Shown: in pieces, positions 26,090-37,800 of the stretch
How the letters are laid out: each line of letters begins with the position of its first letter
Numbering within the stretch: position 1 is the stretch's first letter
Assembly (NCBI RefSeq): GCF_007859935.1
Contig: NZ_SJPO01000001.1
Coordinates: 310,001-374,000, forward strand
Direction of reading: 5' to 3'
Length of the DNA stretch: 64,000 nucleotides
Origin: Posidoniimonas polymericola
Lineage (GTDB): Bacteria > Planctomycetota > Planctomycetia > Pirellulales > Lacipirellulaceae
Notes under the pieces: generated by a model
What the model was told of the DNA's origin: nothing
Databases searched by the model: none
Seen by the model: the letters and a program-made list of their open reading frames with translations, nothing else
Program-made: the position numbers and the translations under genes

Positions 26090-27442
26090 CTACCGCCGCC
26101 GCCCGCGGAGGCCAACGCCGGCGCAGACCGCCAGCAGCAACGCCGCGGCGGGCTCCGGCACGGGCATCGCCGTGACCAGGCCGCTGAGGAAGTACTGCCC
26201 CGAGTCCTGCAGGAACCGGTCGCGGCGTCCGGAGTCGTAGGTCAGGCCGCCGTGCGAGGTCACCTGCAGGTAGTAGTCGCCCGCCGCCAGCACGCCCTCG
26301 TAGCGGGCGATGAGCGAGCGGCGGCTGGTGCTGAGCACCGGGTCGTCCTCGTACAAGAGGGCGAACGAGCTGTCGTACAGGGCGAGCCGGGCGTCGAGGT
26401 TCGGCCCGTACTCGGCGACGTCCACCAGCAGGCTGACCTCGCTGGGGTTGTCGATCTCGATGCGGTAGTAGTCCGAATCGGCCGTGGAGGCGATCACGCC
26501 CCGCTGCGGCGTCGAGGACGGGGTGTAGAGCTCGGCGTTGAAGAACGAGGTCCCGGCTTCATCGTCGACGAAGCCGAACCGGTTGGAGCTGGTTGAACCG
26601 ATGGTGGTGATATCGTTCGTGCTGGACGAGGCCGACGTGGTGGGGCCGACCGACCACAGGCCGCGCCGCGCGTTGTAGGCGACCCCCATGTTGGGCGCCT
26701 GGAGGATCGAGTCGGAGTTGTTGTCGTAGGTCTCGTTGAGGGTGCCGTCGTCGTTGTAGGAGCTCTGGTGCCGCAGGCCGAACAGGTGGCCCGCCTCGTG
26801 GATAGCCGCGTCCGCCACGACCTTGGCGTCGCCGCCGCGGAGGTTGTCGGGGAACACCCAGGCGGTCCGCTGCACCATGCCGGAGCCGCTGCTGTAGAAG
26901 CCGCCGATGAACGCCACGCCGCCGCCGCTGCCGTACCAGTCGTTGTCGCCGCTGATCACCACGTGGGCCGACTCGCGGCGGTTGTAGTTGCCGGGGTCCA
27001 CGGTCGTGACGTTGATGTCGAACATCGAGTACGCCTCGGAGACCCGCGACCAGATCTGTTCGATGCGGCTGAGCTCGTTCGTGCCGAAAGTGCTGGCGTC
27101 GCCGTCGACATCGTAGGCGGGGCGGAGCCTTGGGAGCTTGCCGCTCCAAGAGGTGAAGCCGTAGTCGACCCCGTCGAAATCGAGAAAGAGCTGGGCGCTG
27201 GCGGAGGGGCGGCTGTTGAACGCCGGGACCGTGGCCGAGCCGCTAGAGAAGACGGGGTTGCGGCTGTCGTAGGAGTACAGGCCCACGCCTTCGGCCACGC
27301 CCGCCGCCTCGGGAACGACGTGCACTAGGTGGTCTTCGTCGTGGACAGGGAGCACCACCGCCGGGGCCTGACCGGCGGAGAGGACAAGCATCGCGCAGGC
27401 CGCCAGGGCGGTCCACGCGGTCTGGATACGGTTCATGAGCAC
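26090..27442 (-). CDS. PEP-CTERM-anchored metzincin-type metalloprotease
   Basis: A 450-residue protein with a signal peptide (IQTAWTALAACAMLVLSAGQ, cleavage near APAVV). The zinc-binding motif HEAGHLFGLRHQ fits the metzincin pattern HExxHxxGxxH, with upstream VVADAAI. A segment after it (YDTDS/EI-type, here DSDYYRIEIDNPSEVSLLVD) resembles bacterial pre-peptidase C-terminal (PPC) beta domains. The C-terminus VPEPAAALLLAVCAGVGLRG RRR is a PEP-CTERM sorting signal: PEP motif, membrane helix and basic tail, recognised by exosortase. The start may be the ATG at 27442 or at 27436. No exosortase gene is in the window. Confidence 0.82.
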   Translation of the reverse strand: MLMNRIQTAWTALAACAMLVLSAGQAPAVVLPVHDEDHLVHVVPEAAGVAEGVGLYSYDSRNPVFSSGSATVPAFNSRPSASAQLFLDFDGVDYGFTSWSGKLPRLRPAYDVDGDASTFGTNELSRIEQIWSRVSEAYSMFDINVTTVDPGNYNRRESAHVVISGDNDWYGSGGGVAFIGGFYSSGSGMVQRTAWVFPDNLRGGDAKVVADAAIHEAGHLFGLRHQSSYNDDGTLNETYDNNSDSILQAPNMGVAYNARRGLWSVGPTTSASSSTNDITTIGSTSSNRFGFVDDEAGTSFFNAELYTPSSTPQRGVIASTADSDYYRIEIDNPSEVSLLVDVAEYGPNLDARLALYDSSFALLYEDDPVLSTSRRSLIARYEGVLAAGDYYLQVTSHGGLTYDSGRRDRFLQDSGQYFLSGLVTAMPVPEPAAALLLAVCAGVGLRGRRR

Positions 27443-27667
27443 CCCCTCTAGCTGCGGGGGTCGCGCCCACCGCTTAGATTCTTGTCACACGGAACAAGGC
27501 GCCGGTTCCGGCGGCGCCGAGTTGTTGCCGCGGACGGGCAGATACGCCCGCGAGCAAGTTGATCGCCGGGAGACCAGGCGGCAACCCTTCCATGATAAGC
27601 AATACTAGCAGCCGGCCGATAGCATTTGGCGAACTAGGCAAGGGTTGCGGAAAAGCGCGTTATCGAT

Positions 27668-27913
27668 TCACTCGCCCCAAACCCACCTGCGGAGCATCAC
27701 AATCAGCAGAACCGCCCCGACCGTCGCGGTGATGAGCTCGGCCAGCAGCGTATTGGCCGAGAACCCCAGCAGCCAGATCAGCGTCCCGCCGAGCATCGAG
27801 CCGACCATGCCCACCACCAAGAGGCCGAGCAGCCCCGGTTTGCTCGACTTGGTGAGCAGGCTCGCCAGCCATCCGGCGGCCAGGCCGATCAGGATCCAGT
27901 ACAGCAGGGACAT
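27668..27913 (-). CDS. GlsB/YeaQ/YmgE family small membrane protein
   Basis: An 81-residue protein with three hydrophobic segments, matching the transglycosylase-associated/GlsB family: LLYWILIGLAAGWLASLLTK, GLLGLLVVGMVGSMLGGTLI and LLAELITATVGAVLLIVMLR. Members are linked to general stress responses and biochemical function is unknown. It lies 42 bp downstream of the aceF stop on the same strand and may be read through from the pyruvate dehydrogenase cluster. Confidence 0.85.
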   Translation of the reverse strand: MSLLYWILIGLAAGWLASLLTKSSKPGLLGLLVVGMVGSMLGGTLIWLLGFSANTLLAELITATVGAVLLIVMLRRWVWGE

Positions 27914-27955
27914 AGGATCGTGCTCTTGCGCTCGTTGGCGATCGACCGCCGCCGG

Positions 27956-29317
27956 TTACGGGGCCAGCAGCAGCCGGCCCGGCGCGGCGAGCAGCTCCTT
28001 GACCTCGTTAAGGAACCGGGCGGCGTCGGCGCCGTCCACGACGCGGTGGTCGTACGTCAGCGACAGCGGCATGATCAGCCGCGGCTCGATCGACCCGTCC
28101 TCGACGACCGTCGGCAGCATGCGGCTGCGGCCGATCAGGATGATGGCCACCTCCGGCGGGTTGATGATCGGCGTGCTGTACGTGCCGCCGACCGCGCCCA
28201 TGTTGCTGATCGTGAACGTGCCGCCCTGCATCTCGTCGAGCGACAGCTTGCCGTCCCGCGCCTTGGCGACCAGGTCGTCCAGGCCGCGGGCGATCTGCGA
28301 GATGCTCATCCGGTCGGCGTCGCGGAGCACGGGCACCGTGAGGCCGCGGTCGGTGTCGACCGCGATGCCGATGTTCACGTACTCCTTGTAGATGACCTGG
28401 TTGTTCTCCATGTCGACCGACGCGTTGACGATCGGGTGCGCCTTGAGGCTGCTGGCGATCGCCTTGACCAGGAACGGCATCTGCGACAGCTTGAGCCCAC
28501 GCTTGGCGTAGTCGCCCTTGGACTGCTGACGCATCTCCTCGAGCTCGGTGATGTCGACGTCGTCGAAGTTGGTGAGCTGCGGGATCGTGGTGTAGCTGAC
28601 CACCATGTTGCGGGCGATGGTCTGCCGCATGCGGCTCATCTTCTCGACCCGGGTCGCGCCCTGGCTGTCGGAGCTGAGCCGCCCGGGGGCGTTGCTGGCC
28701 GACGCGGCGTTGGCCTTCTCGCTCTCCTTGCGGACGTGGTTGCGGACGTCGTCCTCGGTGATGCGTCCGCCCTCGCCCGAGGGACGCACCCGGCGGAGCT
28801 CGACGCCGAGCTCGCGGGCCAGCCGGCGGACCGACGGCCCGGCCGCGGCCGACGAGTGCCCGTCGCCCGGCAGGTCGACGTTCGACGCGGCGGTCGCCTT
28901 CGCGACGGGCTGCGCCACGGGGGCGGCAGGGGCCGGCTCCGGCTCGGGTTCAGGTTCGGGTTTCGGGTCCGGTTTCGACTCTTGAGCGGCGGGCTCGGGG
29001 GCCGGCTCTGGCTCGGGTTCGGGTTTCGGCTCGGGCTTGGGTTCTTCCTTCGCGGGGGCGGCCGCCGCGGCTCCACCGCCGCCGGCCTCGATCTCGAAGA
29101 TCGCCATGCCGACCTCAACCGTGTCCCCCTCGGAGACCAGGATCTTGGTGATCTTGCCCGCCTCGGGGCTGGGGACCGGCATCGTGGCCTTGTCGGTCTC
29201 GATCTCCAGCAGGTCCTGGTCCTTGTCGACGGAGTCGCCCTCGCTCACGAGGATCGAGAGGACGTCGCCGGAGTCAATGTTTTCGCCAAGGGCGGGGAGT
29301 TTGATTTCGGTAGGCAT
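27956..29317 (-). CDS. aceF: dihydrolipoamide acetyltransferase, E2 of pyruvate dehydrogenase
   Basis: A 453-residue protein. Residues 1-80 form one lipoyl domain with the lipoylated lysine in LLEIETDKATMPVPSPEAGK. A long Pro/Glu/Lys/Ala linker follows. The peripheral subunit-binding domain is VRRLARELGVELRRVRPSGE, then GGRITEDDVRNHV. The C-terminal catalytic domain ends with YDHRVVDGADAARFLNEVKE, containing the active-site HxxxDG. E2 transfers the acetyl group to CoA. It is the third gene after lpd and aceE; a nested inverted repeat separates it from aceE. Confidence 0.96.
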   Translation of the reverse strand: MPTEIKLPALGENIDSGDVLSILVSEGDSVDKDQDLLEIETDKATMPVPSPEAGKITKILVSEGDTVEVGMAIFEIEAGGGGAAAAAPAKEEPKPEPKPEPEPEPAPEPAAQESKPDPKPEPEPEPEPAPAAPVAQPVAKATAASNVDLPGDGHSSAAAGPSVRRLARELGVELRRVRPSGEGGRITEDDVRNHVRKESEKANAASASNAPGRLSSDSQGATRVEKMSRMRQTIARNMVVSYTTIPQLTNFDDVDITELEEMRQQSKGDYAKRGLKLSQMPFLVKAIASSLKAHPIVNASVDMENNQVIYKEYVNIGIAVDTDRGLTVPVLRDADRMSISQIARGLDDLVAKARDGKLSLDEMQGGTFTISNMGAVGGTYSTPIINPPEVAIILIGRSRMLPTVVEDGSIEPRLIMPLSLTYDHRVVDGADAARFLNEVKELLAAPGRLLLAP

Positions 29318-29379
29318 AGTTGTTAGTTGGTTCTAAGTGGGAACCGCGTGTCACGCGTATCGAAGCGAAACCGGACGGG

Positions 29380-29447
29380 GGAACACTAATGGTCGCTGAT
29401 CGACGCTAATGCACCGAGGCGGACCCATTAGCGGTGATTAGTGTTCC
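29380..29447. repeat. nested inverted repeat between aceE and aceF
   Basis: Outer arms GGAACACTAAT (29380-29390) and ATTAGTGTTCC (29437-29447) are perfect. Inner arms CGCTAATG (29404-29411) and CATTAGCG (29426-29433) are also perfect, so the RNA could fold into a two-step hairpin. It sits in the 228-bp gap between two genes of one pathway and could end or stabilise transcripts. Confidence 0.75.
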
Positions 29448-29545
29448 TCTTCCTTTCGCGAATCGTGTTTGAGGTTGCCGTTGGTGTTGTGCTTTGGCAG
29501 GAGTCGGAGGCGCCCGGCGGCGAGACATTGTTCGCCGGCTGTCCC

Positions 29546-32281
<2,736 letters not shown>

Positions 32282-32302
32282 GGCGGTACCTTGTGAGGTT
32301 GA

Positions 32303-32413
32303 ACCACGAAGGGCACAAAGGACAGGACGCTAACCTGTGGCACTGGTGACAGCGGGAGGCGTCCCACAGTCGGCTGGTTGGCGGAGCGCCTAGTCCTTCG
32401 TGTCCTCCGTGGT
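32303..32413. repeat. imperfect inverted repeat between lpd and aceE
   Basis: Arms 32303-32322 and 32394-32413 match at 17 of 20 positions in inverted orientation and are built around CACGAAGG-like units. It fills most of the 142-bp gap. Similar CACGAAGG-type words are often dispersed in planctomycete intergenic DNA, an observation recalled and not tested here. Confidence 0.55.
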
Positions 32414-32423
32414 GATTGGCTTC

Positions 32424-33845
32424 TTACTTGCGTTTGGGTTTGTAGATCTCGGTCGCGGTGCCGAGGTGCACCTCGCCGGCGAACGCGATGGTCTCGCTGA
32501 GCGTCGGGTGAGGGTGGATGCTCTCGGCGATGTCGCGGATGGTGCAGCCCATCTCGATCGCCAGCACGCTCTCGGCGATCAACTCGCCGGCGCCGCTGCC
32601 GACGATGCCGCAGCCCAGCACGCGGTCGGTCTCGGGGTCGACGATCCACTTGGTGAGGCCGTCGGTGCGTCCGTTGGCGGTGGCCCGGCCGCTCGCCTGC
32701 CACGGGTACTGGGCGATCTTGACCGGGATGCCCTGCTCCTTGGCCTCGCCGGCGGTCAGCCCGGCCCAGGCGATCTCGGGGTCGGTGAACACCACCGCCG
32801 GGATCGCCAGCGCGTCGAACGCGGCCGGCTCGCCGGCGATCACCTCCGCGGCGATCTTGCCCTCGTAGGCCGCCTTGTGGGCCAGCATCGGGTCGCCCGC
32901 GACGTCGCCGATGGCGAAGATGTTGCCGTCGCTGGTGCGCTGCTGCTTGTCGACCTGCACAAAGCCCCGCTCGTTCACGGTGACCTTGGTGTTCTCCAGG
33001 CCGAAGCCCTTGCTGACCGGCCAGCGGCCGATCGACACCAGCACGCGGTCGTACCGCTTGGTGACCGCGCCGTCGGGGCCCTCCATGCTGACCTCAACCT
33101 GTTCGCCGAGGTCCTTCAGGCCGGTCACCTTGGTCCCCAGCATGACGTCCTCGAACCGCTCCTTGACGCGGGCGATGAGCGGCTTGACCAGGTCGCGGTC
33201 GGCGCCCATCAGCAGGCCCTCGGCCAGCTCCACCACCGACACCTTCGTGCCGATCTCGGAGTAAACCGTGCCCATCTCGAGGCCGATGTAGCCACCGCCG
33301 ATCACCAGCATCGACTCGGGGATGTCCTCCAGCGCCAGCGCGCCGGTCGAGGTCATCACCCGCGGCGAGCCAATGTCAAGGAACTTCGGCAGCGCGGGGA
33401 TCGATCCGGTCGCCAGGATGCAGTGGTCGAACGTCAGCCGGCTGTCGTCGTCGTAGGTGTCGGGCGAGCCCCCCTCGAGCTGCAGGGTGTGGCTGTCGAC
33501 AAACACGCCCCGCGCGTGGATCTGCTTGACATTGCGGCGTTTGGCGAGCTGGCTCAGGCCGCCGGAGAGGGTGTCGATGACGTTCTCCTTGCGGGCGCGG
33601 AGCTTGTCGACCGAGATCTTCGGCGGCTGGAACTCGACGCCCCACTCGGCCATCTCGTGGGCCTCGCTGACGACTTTCGCGACGTGCAGCAAGGCCTTGG
33701 AGGGGATGCAGCCCCGCAGCAGGCAGGTGCCGCCGAGCCGCGGGTCGGCCTCGACAATGGCGACCTCCAGTCCGAGGTCGGCTGCAAGAAACGCGGCGGC
33801 GTAGCCGCCGGGACCGCCACCAAGAACGACTACCTGAGAGTGCAT
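32424..33845 (-). CDS. lpdA: dihydrolipoyl dehydrogenase, E3 component
   Basis: A 473-residue protein. The ATG at 33845 is chosen because it gives the standard N-terminal FAD site (VVVLGGGPGGYAAAFLAADL); the frame is open upstream to 34091 without similarity. The redox disulfide is GGTCLLRGCIPSKALLHVAK. The NAD site is MLVIGGGYIGLEMGTVYSEI and the second FAD block is IFAIGDVAGDPMLAHKAAYE. The C-terminal catalytic histidine is in SIHPHPTLSETIAFA. E3 reoxidises the dihydrolipoyl groups of E2. It is the first gene of the minus-strand cluster. Confidence 0.96.
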   Translation of the reverse strand: MHSQVVVLGGGPGGYAAAFLAADLGLEVAIVEADPRLGGTCLLRGCIPSKALLHVAKVVSEAHEMAEWGVEFQPPKISVDKLRARKENVIDTLSGGLSQLAKRRNVKQIHARGVFVDSHTLQLEGGSPDTYDDDSRLTFDHCILATGSIPALPKFLDIGSPRVMTSTGALALEDIPESMLVIGGGYIGLEMGTVYSEIGTKVSVVELAEGLLMGADRDLVKPLIARVKERFEDVMLGTKVTGLKDLGEQVEVSMEGPDGAVTKRYDRVLVSIGRWPVSKGFGLENTKVTVNERGFVQVDKQQRTSDGNIFAIGDVAGDPMLAHKAAYEGKIAAEVIAGEPAAFDALAIPAVVFTDPEIAWAGLTAGEAKEQGIPVKIAQYPWQASGRATANGRTDGLTKWIVDPETDRVLGCGIVGSGAGELIAESVLAIEMGCTIRDIAESIHPHPTLSETIAFAGEVHLGTATEIYKPKRK

Positions 33846-34410
33846 GGGCGAAGGGGTGAGAGGGGATTGGGGCGTGCGTGGTAGAGGAGGCGGGGGTCTG
33901 CGCCTGGCGGCGCCGACGGTCCCACGAAGCCGCAGATCCTGCGTCGCTAGCCCGTCGGCCGCTCCCTGACCGCAGACCTCCGTCCCCTCTCTTCTCAACT
34001 GTTTGGCTGCAAAGCATTTGCAGCCCTCTAAGTTTATCGAATGGCGCCCTCTACACAATGGCCGACCCCGCCACCCGGGGGCGGCCGCCAAGGCGCAACC
34101 TGTTTTCTGCTAGGCCTTTGGCGTTCTCGAGCAAAAACGCGGTGATGCGCCTTCCGACACATCCCGCGGCTCCAATGCCGCCGCGGGCCCGGGCGGCGCG
34201 TCCCTCGAATTGCGGCGGCGCGGTCCCGCCACTCCGTCGGCCGACCATCAACGGCTGACCGACCGTGGCGACCTCGGGGCCGGCGCTGCGGGATGAAGTT
34301 TTAATTAATTCAAATTTTGCCTTGCACCGCCTGCGGGTGGTCGCTAGGTTCATCGAAGGAATTAAAACTTGGTCCCCGACCACTCGCGACTCAGCCCAGG
34401 AGGCCCCGCC
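33846..34410. other. 565-bp divergent intergenic region, lpd / blaI-like gene 2
   Basis: No convincing gene on either strand. The right part, from about 34290, is unusually AT-rich for this window and contains the TTAATTAATT palindrome and the repeats described at 34296-34370. Both promoters must lie here. Confidence 0.6.
34296..34370 (+). promoter_or_regulatory. inverted repeat in blaI-like gene 2 promoter region
   Basis: AAGTTTTAATT (34296-34306) and AATTAAAACTT (34360-34370) are perfect inverted copies 53 bp apart. The left copy continues into AATT to make TTAATTAATT. They lie 41-115 bp upstream of the GTG start at 34411. They could be two operator half-sites for the BlaI-like repressor, with looping or two-dimer binding. 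The sequence differs from the palindrome before blaI-like gene 1. Confidence 0.5.
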
Positions 34411-34818
34411 GTGGCCCGTCCCGAATCGGAGTTCCCCACCGACCTCGAGCTCGAGATCCTCAAGGTCTTGTGGGCCGAGTCCCCGCTGCCGGTCCGCGAG
34501 GTCCGCGCCCGGCTCGAGGCCGACGCCAACCGGCCGCTCACCCACAGCTCGGTGATCACGGTGCTCAACATCATGCACCGCAAGGGCTACCTCGAGCGGA
34601 CCAAAGAGGGCAAGTCGTTCCTGTTTGCGCCGCGGGTCGACAAGCAGCAGGTGTCGCAGGGCTTTGTCGGCGACCTGCTGACCCGGCTGTTCGACGGCTC
34701 GCCGTCCGCCATGGTGCTCAACCTGCTCGAGGGCTCCGACGTCGACGCCGACGAGCTGGCCGAGCTCCGCAAGCTGATCGCCCGCAAGGCAGCCCGCAAC
34801 GCAAAGGAGCAACAGTGA
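34411..34818 (+). CDS. BlaI/MecI/CopY family transcriptional repressor, second copy
   Basis: A 135-residue protein from the GTG at 34411, which has AGGAGG 7 nt upstream; the frame is open to 34369 but the GTG start aligns with the first blaI-like gene (MARPESEFPTDLELEILKVL). The winged-helix part includes LTHSSVITVLNIMHRKGYLE and KEGKSFLFAPRVDKQQVSQG; the tail FVGDLLTRLFDGSPSAMVLN is the dimerisation region. The stop overlaps the M56 gene start (TGATG), so both are translated from one mRNA. Confidence 0.94.
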   Translation: MARPESEFPTDLELEILKVLWAESPLPVREVRARLEADANRPLTHSSVITVLNIMHRKGYLERTKEGKSFLFAPRVDKQQVSQGFVGDLLTRLFDGSPSAMVLNLLEGSDVDADELAELRKLIARKAARNAKEQQ

Positions 34819-37800
34819 TGAACTTCCTCGCGCTCTTCGACTGGATGGATCAGACCGTCTGCACGCGGGTCTGCCTGACGCTCCTGCACTCGCTGTGGCA
34901 GTTCGCGGTGCTGGCAGGCGTGGCGCTGTTGGTCGAACGGCTCGCCCGTCGAGTCGAGGCGACCTACGCCACGCAGGTGGGCCTGCTGCTCGTCGGGCTG
35001 ACGGCGCTGCCGGCAACCTACCTCATGATTGGCGAGGACGCCGCCACCGCGGTTGCCGAGTCCGCGCCGGTTGCCGTCCATCAGTCTCCAACAGCGGCTG
35101 CACCCTCCGCACCACAAGAGTTCGTGATCATTGAGAGCGAGGTTCCAGCGGCGACTGCGCCGCCGGTTGTGGCGCCCCGCGCCGGCAACGCCGCGCCTCA
35201 AGACGCGGAGCCGGCCGTCTCGTGGCAGACCGTTTCGCAGTGGCTGCTCGTTGCTTACCTGGCCGGGGTCTTGTTGATGCTGACCCGACTAGCGGCAGCT
35301 CTCTTGCACGCCCACCGACTGGCCGCCCGGGCGACCCCAGTCGCCGTCGGGCGGCACGCGGACTACCTGCGACGGATCGCCGAGCGGTGGAACATGGCCG
35401 CCGCGCCGGCGCTGGCGATGATCCCCGCCGGCGTCACGCCAAAGGTGGTTGGCCTCATGAAACCAACCATCCTGCTGCCGGGCGCTGCGCTGGCCGGCAT
35501 GACCTGCGAGGAGCTCGAGCTGATCCTGCGGCACGAGCTGGCCCACGTCCGCCGGCACGACATGTGGGCCAACCTGATGCAGCGGCTCGCCGAGGCGCTC
35601 CTGTTTTTCAACCCGGCGGTCTGGCTGCTGAGCCGCCGCATCAGCACGTTCCGCGAGTACTGCTGCGACGAGCTCGCCTGCGAAACCGCTGCCGAACAGA
35701 ACGCAGAGGAGCTCGACCCGCGGTCCCGCTACGCCGCGGCCCTGGTGCGGGTGGTCGAGCTGAGCCGCGGCGCCGCGCCGGCCCAGGAGGTCGCCACCCT
35801 GGCCGCCGCCGGCGGCCGCCCGTCCGAACTCCGCCGCCGCGTCGCCCGGCTGTTCGGCGAGCCCCAACGCGAGCCGCTGCGGCTGTCGCGGGGTGGGTTG
35901 TTGGCGGTCGGTGGTTTGGCAGTGCTGTTGGCGCTGCCGCTGGCCAACTCACCGGCTTCGGAGAAGCAGTCGGCAACAGAGGCGCTCGAAGGACGGTTTC
36001 CTGAAGACGATTCGACAGAACAGCGGCCCAGCTCTCAGCAGCCGATCACCGGTAGGGTGGTCCTCGCCGAAACGAGCGAGGCAGTCGCCGACGCCGAGGT
36101 CCGGCTGCTCTCTTGGCCGAAGATCCGCCGACGCTACTCGGTGAAGACGACCCGGACCGATGCCCAGGGCTTTTTCCGCTTTGACGAGTACGAGGAAGGC
36201 GACCTCAAGCTAGCCGCCTACAAGGGTAGGAAAGCATCTCGCACCAAGCGTTACGATGGTTTCGACGTCGAGCCGGGCAACAAACTGATCCAGCTCGGCC
36301 TGCAAGATGCGCCTTCGCTGAAGGTAACCGTCAAGTCGAAGGCGACCGGCGATCCCATCCCCGACGCCCGCGTCCGGCTGACCTGGACCGATGGCGACCG
36401 CGACCACCAGACCGATGACCAGGGCGAGGTCACGATTCACGGCCTGACCGCCGAGGTCTGGACCATCGAGGTGCAGGCGGCCGGATTCGCCAAAGACGGG
36501 CAGGCAATCAGCCTGCAGCCGGAGCAGCTCGCCGAGGTTACGAGCCTGCTGGCGCCGGGCTTCGAGCTGCGGGGCGTGGTGCGTGACACGGCCGGCGCGC
36601 CGCTCGCAGGGGTTGGCTTCAGCGTCTTCCCGGCGAGTATGCGGGGAGGGCAGATCGAATGGCTCGAGACAAACGCCAACGGCGAGTACTCATTCCCGTT
36701 CCTGCCTCGCCAGCCGCTCAAGCTGATGCTTTCCAAGGACGGGTTCGCCGACACGCGGCTTGATCTGCTTCCGGGTTTGGAGGAGAAGCCGTCGATCCGT
36801 GACTTCGAACTCTCCAAGCGGCCCGACGGCGGTTCCGTGACCGGCATCGTCACGACTGAGGACGGCCAGCCAATCGCCGGCGCCCGGGTCGTGAACCAAG
36901 GCAATTCGTCGGACGATCAGCGCGAGACGGTGACGGACAGCGAAGGGCGTTTCAGGCTCGACGACGTGTTTCAGGCGGTCTCCGGGCACGAACTTTTTAT
37001 TCGGGCCGAGGGCTTCGCCTCGCGTGCGGTCAACTTCGAGCCGGGTCCAGCTGATAATCCCGCAGTAGCGGACGTTACCCTTGAGTTAGGCCGACGCATA
37101 GCTGGTCAAGTCGTCGACGAGGCCGGCACGGCGGTCGAAGGAGTGCGCGTCTACTACGCGGAAGGGAACCGTTGGCCTGGGATGCTGCTTGGGGGGCAGG
37201 CCGATACCGACGCGAATGGGCGTTTTCAGTTCAACTCGCTCCCTGTTGATTGCCCCTTCACGTTCACCAAGCAGGGGTACTCGCAGATTGAAGGCCGGAA
37301 GCTTCCGCTGAACGGCAAGGAGGAGGTGCTGGTCACGCTGTTGGACGAGGGCGTCCTGTCCGGCCAAGCGATCGACGACCAGTCCGGCGAGCCGGTCACG
37401 CCGATCACGGTGCACATCACGTTCTCGCCCGACAGGACAAAGGAAGACCCGGGGAGCTCGTTGACCGGCGCCCGCGCAACCGGCGAGGGCGAACGCTTTG
37501 CGACCGCCGACGGCGCCTTCCGCTTCGGCGACCTCGTGCGGGGGATGCCGCTGCAGGTGACCGTTAAGGCAGAGGGCTACCATCACGAAGTAATGCGGAG
37601 GCTGGTGGCGGCCAAGGAGGAAGACGCCGCGCCCGTCACCTTCCGAATGCGACGCATCGACCCTGCTGAGCAGCTCCGCGTCGCAGGGCGGCTGGTCGAT
37701 CAAGACCAAGCACCACGGGCCGGCGTGGACCTGTGGTTGATCGTTTCGAAAGAGCGGCCGAGCCGGCGCGACGACTTCCCTTTTAACTGGGAGATGATTG

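Noticed and set aside
27920..29326. 468-codon plus-strand frame antisense to aceF
   Set aside because: Contains runs of Arg/Gly/Phe that mirror the Pro/Glu linker of aceF; not a gene.
32400..33884. 494-codon plus-strand frame antisense to lpd
   Set aside because: His/Asp/Gly-rich shadow of the E3 gene.
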